From NCBI GenBank assembly GCA_008032955.1, contig CP032046.1, positions 868,001 to 932,000 of the forward strand: a DNA stretch of 64,000 nucleotides. Reading direction: 5' to 3'. Source of the DNA: Helicobacter pylori. GTDB lineage: Bacteria; Campylobacterota; Campylobacteria; Campylobacterales; Helicobacteraceae. This document shows, piece by piece, positions 58,668 through 64,000 of this stretch; the stretch's first letter is position 1, and each line of letters starts with the position of its first letter. The position numbers were made by a program, and so were the translations under genes. Below the pieces are notes generated by a model. That model was not told where the DNA came from. It saw only the letters and a program-made list of their open reading frames with translations, and did not search any database.

Positions 58668-59309
58668 ATGTTTACATTACGAGAGTTGCCTTTTGCTAAA
58701 GACAGCATGGGAGATTTTTTAAGCCCTGTAGCGTTTGATTTCCACCATGGGAAACACCATCAAGCTTATGTGAATAATTTGAATAACTTAATCAAAGGCA
58801 CGGATTTTGAGAAAAGTTCTTTGTTCGCTATTTTGACAAAATCTAGCGGAGGCGTGTTTAATAACGCCGCTCAAATTTATAACCACGATTTTTATTGGGA
58901 TTGCCTAAGCCCCAAAGCGACTGCTTTAAGCGATGAGTTAAAAGGGGCTTTAGAAAAAGATTTTGGCTCACTAGAAAAATTTAAAGAAGACTTCATTAAG
59001 AGTGCGACCACTCTGTTTGGCTCTGGTTGGAATTGGGCAGCGTATAATTTAGACACTCAAAAAATTGAAATCATTCAAACCAGCAACGCACAAACCCCGG
59101 TTACGGATAAAAAAGTGCCGCTTTTAGTGGTAGATGTGTGGGAGCATGCTTATTACATTGATCACAAAAACGCGCGCCCTGTGTATTTGGAAAAATTCTA
59201 TGGGCATATCAATTGGCATTTTGTTTCTCAATGCTATGAGTGGGCGAAAAAAGAAGGCTTAGGCTCAGTGGATTATTACATCAATGAGTTGGTGCATAAA
59301 AAAGCTTAA
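58668..59309 (+). CDS. sodB: Superoxide dismutase (iron)
   Basis: The 213-residue enzyme dismutates superoxide. Metal ligands are seen in FDFHHGKHHQAYVNNL (His 26 region), NHDFYWDCL, and VDVWEHAYYIDHKNARPVYL (Asp and His). The pattern GSGWNWAAYN and the Gln/Ala choice in the core fit the iron type known in H. pylori. ACAAGGAG precedes the start. Confidence 0.96.
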   Translation: MFTLRELPFAKDSMGDFLSPVAFDFHHGKHHQAYVNNLNNLIKGTDFEKSSLFAILTKSSGGVFNNAAQIYNHDFYWDCLSPKATALSDELKGALEKDFGSLEKFKEDFIKSATTLFGSGWNWAAYNLDTQKIEIIQTSNAQTPVTDKKVPLLVVDVWEHAYYIDHKNARPVYLEKFYGHINWHFVSQCYEWAKKEGLGSVDYYINELVHKKA

Positions 59310-59360
59310 GCGTTACGGCTATTGTGGTTTAAAGATTTTTAAACCACGCTTCTTTTTTGA

Positions 59361-60092
59361 ATGAAAGACACTCTGTTTAATCAATCCCTAAACAAACGCT
59401 TTTGTTTTGATGAGAAAGTCGCCCATGTTTTTGATGACATGCTGGAGCGTTCCATTCCTTACTATCATGAAATGTTGGATTTGGGGGCGTATTTTATCGC
59501 TCAAAATTTAAAAGAAAATCTCAATGCTAAGCCCTTGCCTAAGCCCTTGATTTATGATTTAGGTTGTTCTACCGGAAACTTTTTTATTGCGCTTAACCAA
59601 CAAATCCAACAAGATATTGAGCTTGTAGGGATTGACAATTCCATGCCCATGCTCAAAAAAGCGCAAGAAAAATTAAAAGATTTTAACAATGCCCGTTTTG
59701 AATGCATGGATTTTTTAGAGGTTGAGTTTAGAGAAGCGAGCGCGTTTTCATTGCTTTTTGTGTTGCAATTTGTCCGCCCCATGCAAAGAGAGGTGTTGCT
59801 CAAAAAGATTTATAACAGCCTTGCGTTGAATGGGGTTTTATTGGTGGGCGAAAAGATCATGAGCGAAGATCGGATATTGGACAAGCAAATGATAGAGCTA
59901 TACTACCTTTATAAACAAAATCAAGGCTATAGCCACAATGAAATCGCTTTCAAAAGGGAAGCGTTAGAAAATGTGCTTGTGCCTTATAGTCTAAAAGAAA
60001 ATATCGCGCTTTTAGAAAGCGTGGGGTTTAAGCATGTGGAAGCGGTGTTTAAATGGGTGAATTTCACGCTGTTAGTCGCCAGAAAAACTTGA
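59361..60092 (+). CDS. cmoA: Carboxy-S-adenosyl-L-methionine synthase
   Basis: CmoA makes carboxy-SAM from SAM and prephenate for the tRNA wobble modification completed by CmoB. The 243-residue protein shows [20 protein letters not shown], the SAM site [31 protein letters not shown], and [17 protein letters not shown]. It lies 51 bases after sodB. Its partner gene cmoB is 34 kb away in this window on the other strand. Both being present supports a working cmo5U pathway. Confidence 0.92.
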   Translation: MKDTLFNQSLNKRFCFDEKVAHVFDDMLERSIPYYHEMLDLGAYFIAQNLKENLNAKPLPKPLIYDLGCSTGNFFIALNQQIQQDIELVGIDNSMPMLKKAQEKLKDFNNARFECMDFLEVEFREASAFSLLFVLQFVRPMQREVLLKKIYNSLALNGVLLVGEKIMSEDRILDKQMIELYYLYKQNQGYSHNEIAFKREALENVLVPYSLKENIALLESVGFKHVEAVFKWVNFTLLVARKT

Positions 60093-60150
60093 GTTTTTTA
60101 AAGAATATAGAAAGCTTGAGTTTTTTAAATAATATATAAAACATGAGTTT

Positions 60151-62010
60151 TTAAAAAATATCCATAGGATCCATGTTTACGCTGCAAGGGATATTAGGGG
60201 CGGTTTTTAAAAACGCATGCACGCTTTTGATTAGGCTTAAAGGGTTTTTGGAACGCAATAAAATCAGGTAGCGGTAAGAAGAGGCGATTTTTTCAATGGG
60301 GGCTTTAAAGCTGGAGAGCGTTACGCCCTTTTCTAAACACAAAGAAAGGGTTTGAGAGGCTTTTAGGCTCAATTGTTGGGCCTTTTCTTCGTTTTTATGC
60401 TTAAACTCCAACAAACACAGCCTTGAAAAAGGCGGGTAGAGTTCGCACCTTTCTTGCAATTCGTATTGTAAAAAATCTTCATAATCTTCTAAGAAATTTT
60501 TTAATAGATCGGTTTCGGTGCTTTGAATGAACACTTGGCCAGAAATTTGCCTAGCGCTCCTCCCAGCGATTTGATAGAGTAACGACACGCCTTCTTCTAA
60601 AGCCCTATAACTATTGGATTTGATGATATTGTCTATGCCTAAAACAACCGCTAAACTCACTTTAGCGTAATCATGCCCCTTGCTTATCATTTGAGTGCCG
60701 ATTAAGATATTGGTTTTTTGAGCGTTGAAATCGTTTAAAATATTGTGGAGTTTTTTGGGCGTGCTGGTGTGATCTTTATCTAAGATCGCTATTTTAGCGC
60801 CTTTCAAAAGGCCTTCTAACTCGTTCAACACTTGCATGGTGCCTATCCTTTTACCCACTAAAACTTCGCTTTGGCATGCGTTGCAAATTTTAGGGATAGG
60901 GCTTGAAAAATGGCAATAATGGCACATGAGTTTGTTGGTTTTTAAATGCAAACTCATATTCACGCTGCAAAAGGGGCATTGAACGCTTTTGTAGCAATTT
61001 TGGCACAGCAAGGTTTTAAAATTAGCCCTTGTAGGCACAAAAATAATGGCTTGCTCGTTTTTGTCTATCACTTGTTGCAGCGCTTCTAGGAGTTTGGGCG
61101 TGATAAAACGCTCGGTTTTTTCAAAAATAATGTTTTTTTGCGTGGGGGTGTAGCGCCCCTTTAAACGCACTAAAGCCTTATCTTTAAAGCGTTTATAACT
61201 ACTCAAACTTGGCGTAGCAGAGCCTAAAATCACTTGAATAGGGAATTTATGGGATAAATACAAGCATAAATCCCTAGCATTATACATAGGGCTTTGATGG
61301 GATTTATAAGAAAAGTCATGCTCTTCATCTACAATGATTAAACCCAGCTCTTTAAGGGGTAAAAACAACGCGCTTCGTGTGCCTACCACTAATTTGATTT
61401 CTTGCGAATAAAGCTTTTCTAAAAATTGCTTTTTTTGATTTTGAGAGAGTTTGCTATGCCACAAGCCTAAATTTTCTTTAAAGACCCTTTTAAGGCGTTG
61501 TTGCATTTGAGGGGTGAGGGCGATTTCTGGCACTAACAATAAAGCGCTTTTTTCTTGCTCTAAAATTTGAGCGATTGAATGCATATAAATCTCGGTTTTA
61601 CCGCTACCCGTATCGCCAAAGAGCAAGCTTGCTGGATGTTTTTGCAATTCTTTTAAAGCGTTGGTTTGCGTTTGGCTTAATATATTAAGAACAGGCTCAA
61701 TTTTTTCTAACCCCACTAAATCGCATTCTTTAAAAGGGGCAAAAAGGCTTAAGACTGAAGAAAGATTAGCCGAGTAATATTGAGCGATAAAAATAGCGAG
61801 CTCCATTTGAAAAGGGAGTAAAAAATAAGGGGTTTTTTCTAGCTCTAGGCATTCAAAAGAGGGTTTTGAAACTTCTTCAAGAACGACGCCCAAAAGCGTT
61901 TTATTCCTTAAAGGGATATTGACTAACGCCCCTTTAAGGTGTCGCTCTTTAGAAAAGTAAGTTAAAGGAGGGGTTTTATTTTTTAAAGGAGCGATCAAGT
62001 GATAGAACAT
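60151..62010 (-). CDS. priA: Primosomal replication-restart helicase PriA
   Basis: PriA reloads the replisome at collapsed forks. The 619-residue product has the Walker A motif [15 protein letters not shown], the DEEH box [12 protein letters not shown], and SATPSLSSY. The two zinc-binding cysteine groups, [13 protein letters not shown] and [18 protein letters not shown], are followed by helicase motifs [16 protein letters not shown] and [10 protein letters not shown]. It is shorter than the E. coli protein at the N-terminus, as in other epsilonproteobacteria. Its 5' end overlaps the small gene upstream by 16 bases. Confidence 0.95.
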
Positions 62011-62231
62011 GATGAGATTTTTTCTAAAAGCTTTTGGAGTTCATTGTGCAAATACTCGTTTTGACAACTTTCATGCAAATAATCCTTTAAAAGCTCTAAG
62101 GCGTTTAATTCTTGGTTATGGAAACGCTCCTTTAGGGTGCGTTTCATCTCATCGCTAAAGGTGTTGTTGAGAGAGATTTTATAGCGTTTGCCCAAATAAG
62201 TGATTTCTAAGCTATCGTTTTCTAAAGACAT
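61995..62231 (-). CDS. Small protein, possibly ZapA-like
   Basis: The 78-residue product begins [19 protein letters not shown], close in pattern to the ZapA N-terminus (a strand with LG-x-x-Y-x-I), and continues as a long helix ending near [11 protein letters not shown]. ZapA crosslinks FtsZ filaments. The match is by pattern only. It overlaps priA by 16 bases and lies 12 bases after a coiled-coil gene, the same pairing seen for zapA with a ZapB-like coiled-coil gene in some other proteobacteria (from memory). Confidence 0.6.
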
Positions 62232-62243
62232 GTTTTTAATGGT

Positions 62244-62474
62244 TTATGACAATAAATCAGAGATTTTGTCATAAAGACCTTGAATACCCTTATCTTTAGC
62301 GCTCAATTCATCGTATAAAATAGCGATTTGAATGTCTTTTTCTTCATTTTGCGCATTCAGCGTGGTGTTTGCTTGGCGTAGAGCGTTCAACTCTTCTTCT
62401 TGTTTTTGGATTTTTTCAATCAACTCATCAATTTTAGCGCCCAACTGGTTTAATAAACTTAAAGATTGCATCAT
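62244..62474 (-). CDS. Small coiled-coil protein, possibly ZapB-like
   Basis: The 76-residue product is almost entirely a heptad-repeat helix (KIDELIEKIQKQEEELNALR, then QIAILYDELSAKDKG). Size and composition resemble ZapB or the TIGR02449-type protein, which stabilise the Z ring with ZapA. It is the first gene of a minus-strand run with the ZapA-like gene and priA. Any coiled coil of this size would look similar, so the function is only a suggestion. Confidence 0.55.
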   Translation of the reverse strand: MMQSLSLLNQLGAKIDELIEKIQKQEEELNALRQANTTLNAQNEEKDIQIAILYDELSAKDKGIQGLYDKISDLLS

Positions 62475-62652
62475 AAGCCTTTCATGGTTTTTAAAAGTTA
62501 TTATATCAAAGCTATTAAATTATCGCAAAATACCCCTATCCCCTTAAATAAAGTAACTAAAACCCCATGTTTTAAACAATTCTTATGGCGGTATTTGGTA
62601 TTTTTGATTACCATAAAGCAACAAGATAGAAAGCTTGACATAGGAGTGGTAA

Positions 62653-63399
62653 ATGCAAAAAAGTATATTAAAAATAACTCTGTTGTTGGTTTTCCTCTTT
62701 TTAAGAAACGCTGTTGGTTTAGAGGATAAAAAAGCGGATCCTAAAAGCGTTCAAAATACGCCCAAAAATTTACCCCCTATCCAATTAAGGCTCAATGAAG
62801 TCCATGAAGAACTTATAGAGATGTTAGAAAATATGGGGAAAGGCACGCAGTATGAGTTCCCTAAAATCAAAGAAATCCTAGAACAAAGCGAAGAAGAATG
62901 GCTCAAAGTCGCCCATGAAGAATGCGTGGCGTTGGTTATGTTAATAAGCCCTAAAGCTTCTATTGAAAGTAGCCCGATTTATAGGAATTGCTATGAAGCT
63001 TATGTGAAGCAAAGAATCCATGATTTATATGATTTTTATAAAGAAAGCAAAAAGGTGAAAAGAAAAATCAAAAAAGCCCATAAGCAAGAGACCGCTATTA
63101 ATCAATCCCATCCCTTAAAAAAAGAACCGCCTAAAAGCGAGAATAAAAAGAGCTTAGTAAAACCTAGCTTAAAAGATGCGAGTGTCCCTAAAGGGTATTA
63201 CTTGCAAATTGGGGCTTTTTTGAACGCGCCCAGTAAGGATTTTTTGCAAACGCTCAAAACTTTCCCTTACCAAATAAAGAAAAAAGACTCCCTCACGCAT
63301 TATTTGATTGGCCCTTATAAAACGAAAGAAGAAGCCCTAAAACAGCTTGAAAATGCAACTAAAAGCTTTAAAAATAAGCCCGTGTTGGTGGAAAAATAG
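62653..63399 (+). CDS. Secreted SPOR-domain protein
   Basis: The 248-residue product has a signal peptide (residues 1-22, ending NAVG). A helical region with two Cys (EECVALVML, IYRNCYEAYVKQR) follows, then a Lys/Pro-rich linker, and a C-terminal SPOR domain from KGYYLQIGAFLNAPSKDF to the end (HYLIGPYKTKEEALKQLE). SPOR domains bind denuded glycan strands at the division septum, so a role in wall remodelling is likely. The stop is 14 bases from the right end of the IS element, so the insertion just missed the gene. Confidence 0.8.
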   Translation: MQKSILKITLLLVFLFLRNAVGLEDKKADPKSVQNTPKNLPPIQLRLNEVHEELIEMLENMGKGTQYEFPKIKEILEQSEEEWLKVAHEECVALVMLISPKASIESSPIYRNCYEAYVKQRIHDLYDFYKESKKVKRKIKKAHKQETAINQSHPLKKEPPKSENKKSLVKPSLKDASVPKGYYLQIGAFLNAPSKDFLQTLKTFPYQIKKKDSLTHYLIGPYKTKEEALKQLENATKSFKNKPVLVEK

Positions 63400-63413
63400 T
63401 TTTATTGGATTTT

Positions 63414-63677
63414 GTGAAACCACCCCTTGCTAAAGCAAGGAGCTTCCTAACTAAAGCGCCCTAATGGACACTAACACGAAAGGCTTTGTTCTTTAAAGTC
63501 TGCATGGATATTTCCTACCCCAAAAAGACTTAACCCTTTGCTTAAAATATGGTCTTATTATCAAAAATAGGCTCTTGTTGTGTAGCTTCCATGTTCGCTG
63601 TTCCTTAAAACATAGACAAATGCCCATGTATTAAAGTAATTCGCACTTTGTTGATAAATGAAGTTTTTCATTTGCAA
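63414..63677 (-). ncRNA. Candidate omega RNA region of the IS605-type element
   Basis: In IS200/IS605 elements the guide RNA for TnpB comes from the 3' end of tnpB and the element's right end, and its guide is the flanking DNA. This 264-base non-coding stretch fits that position and contains the right-end hairpin. By that rule the first guide bases here would be AAAATCCAATAAAACTATTT (minus strand, 63413 to 63394). The RNA itself is inferred, not seen. Confidence 0.4.
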
Positions 63678-64000
63678 CTAAAGCCTTGCTTGCACAGTAG
63701 TCAAGCGATAGCTATCAGTCCGTTTTAGTAAGATTTCTTTAACCGCATTAAAAGGTGTATTCTTTTTAATTTCTTTGTCAAAGTATCTCGCTAAAATGTT
63801 TCTAGCAGCATTATAGTCAGCCTGAATAGTTCCCCCATTAAATAGGTAAAAAGTATTGCTTTTGCGACGCCCTAATAAAAGGTTGTTACAAAAGCTATCG
63901 CATTGCGAAGTGTATGCAGGATTGACTAAATGCAATGCAGAACCTCTGCACGCTATTACATTTTTTAAAGCGTCTGCTATTAAACCTTTAACCCAAGAAT
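63678..64000 (-). CDS. tnpB: TnpB (IS605 OrfB), C-terminal part
   Basis: The frame is open from the window end to 63678. Visible parts are KGLIADALKNVIACRG, the NPAYTSQCDSFC start of the zinc ribbon, and TIQADYNAARNILARY with the third RuvC aspartate. TnpB is an RNA-guided DNA nuclease that helps retain the element after excision. The zinc ribbon looks degenerate: the usual second CxxC is replaced by FYLFNGG. The C-terminal tail VKEILLKRTDSYRLTTVQ is basic. Whether the full gene is intact cannot be told here. Confidence 0.85.
   Translation of the reverse strand, partial: SWVKGLIADALKNVIACRGSALHLVNPAYTSQCDSFCNNLLLGRRKSNTFYLFNGGTIQADYNAARNILARYFDKEIKKNTPFNAVKEILLKRTDSYRLTTVQARL

Larger units (their letters stand above)
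63414..64000 (-). mobile_element. IS200/IS605-family element, right end (runs past the window)
   Basis: The element contains the 3' part of tnpB and then a non-coding right end. The right end carries a subterminal hairpin CCTTGCTTTAGCAAGG (about 63424-63439 on plus) followed by GGTGGTTTCAC. The boundary is put at the TCAC (minus strand) at 63414 by analogy with IS605-type right ends. These elements move as single strands through a TnpA Y1 transposase, which would lie beyond the window. No terminal inverted repeats or target duplication are expected. Confidence 0.75.

Overview
The window is chromosomal DNA of Helicobacter pylori or a very close relative. The evidence is low GC with A/T homopolymers, sigma80-type TATAAT -10 boxes without clear -35 elements, a 23S-5S rRNA unit without a linked 16S gene, and a set of recognisable H. 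pylori genes (cholesterol alpha-glucosyltransferase next to speA, a CheA-REC fusion next to cheW and CheV3, an HpaA paralogue, an IS605-type tnpB).

Layout. 0.1-8.8 kb: core block with a secreted protein, gpmI, gatC, bioA (opposite strand), a PpiD-like chaperone, ftsA and ftsZ. 8.8-21.6 kb: accessory zone. It holds three decayed members of one protein family around an intact small MscS channel, the 5S and 23S rRNA genes (minus strand), about 1.1 kb of simple-sequence repeats including ten perfect copies of an octamer inside a small ORF, a GmrSD-like DUF262/DUF1524 gene cut by an in-frame stop, and a further unknown gene with a damaged start and a stop. From memory of reference genomes, this stretch between ftsZ and speA is where the plasticity zone lies in strain J99; here it is only about 13 kb. 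21.6-28.8 kb: minus-strand operon metG, a MurF-N-like protein, cmoB, a hotdog thioesterase, cgt, speA. 29-41 kb: cfa, a large MscS protein, four tRNA genes (Pro, His, Arg, Arg), an HpaA paralogue, guaA, a BisC-like molybdoenzyme, a DUF3972-like protein, a NifS-like enzyme and a HIT protein. 41-53.8 kb: plus-strand run pheS, pheT, aroA, ispH, rpsA, a membrane-anchored unknown, serA, a UbiD-family decarboxylase, yggS and an LpxH-like hydrolase. 53.8-57.7 kb: chemotaxis cluster cheV3, cheA, cheW. 57.9-63.4 kb: tpx, sodB, cmoA, priA, two small proteins that look like a ZapA/ZapB-type pair, and a SPOR protein. 63.4 kb to the end: right end of an IS200/IS605 element with the 3' part of tnpB.

Two patterns cut across the annotation. 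First, many genes are broken by the loss of exactly one base in a short homopolymer: bioA, serA, guaA, the BisC homologue, the large MscS and all three family copies. Because essential or housekeeping genes share the pattern, sequencing or assembly indels are the simplest explanation, although slipped-strand mutation is possible. Second, several accessory genes also carry in-frame nonsense codons or a damaged start codon, which homopolymer errors do not explain and which suggest real decay.

The strongest candidates for something undescribed are the three-copy protein family (9.0-13.4 kb) and the octamer-repeat mini-gene upstream of the DUF262 locus (17.8-18.0 kb).
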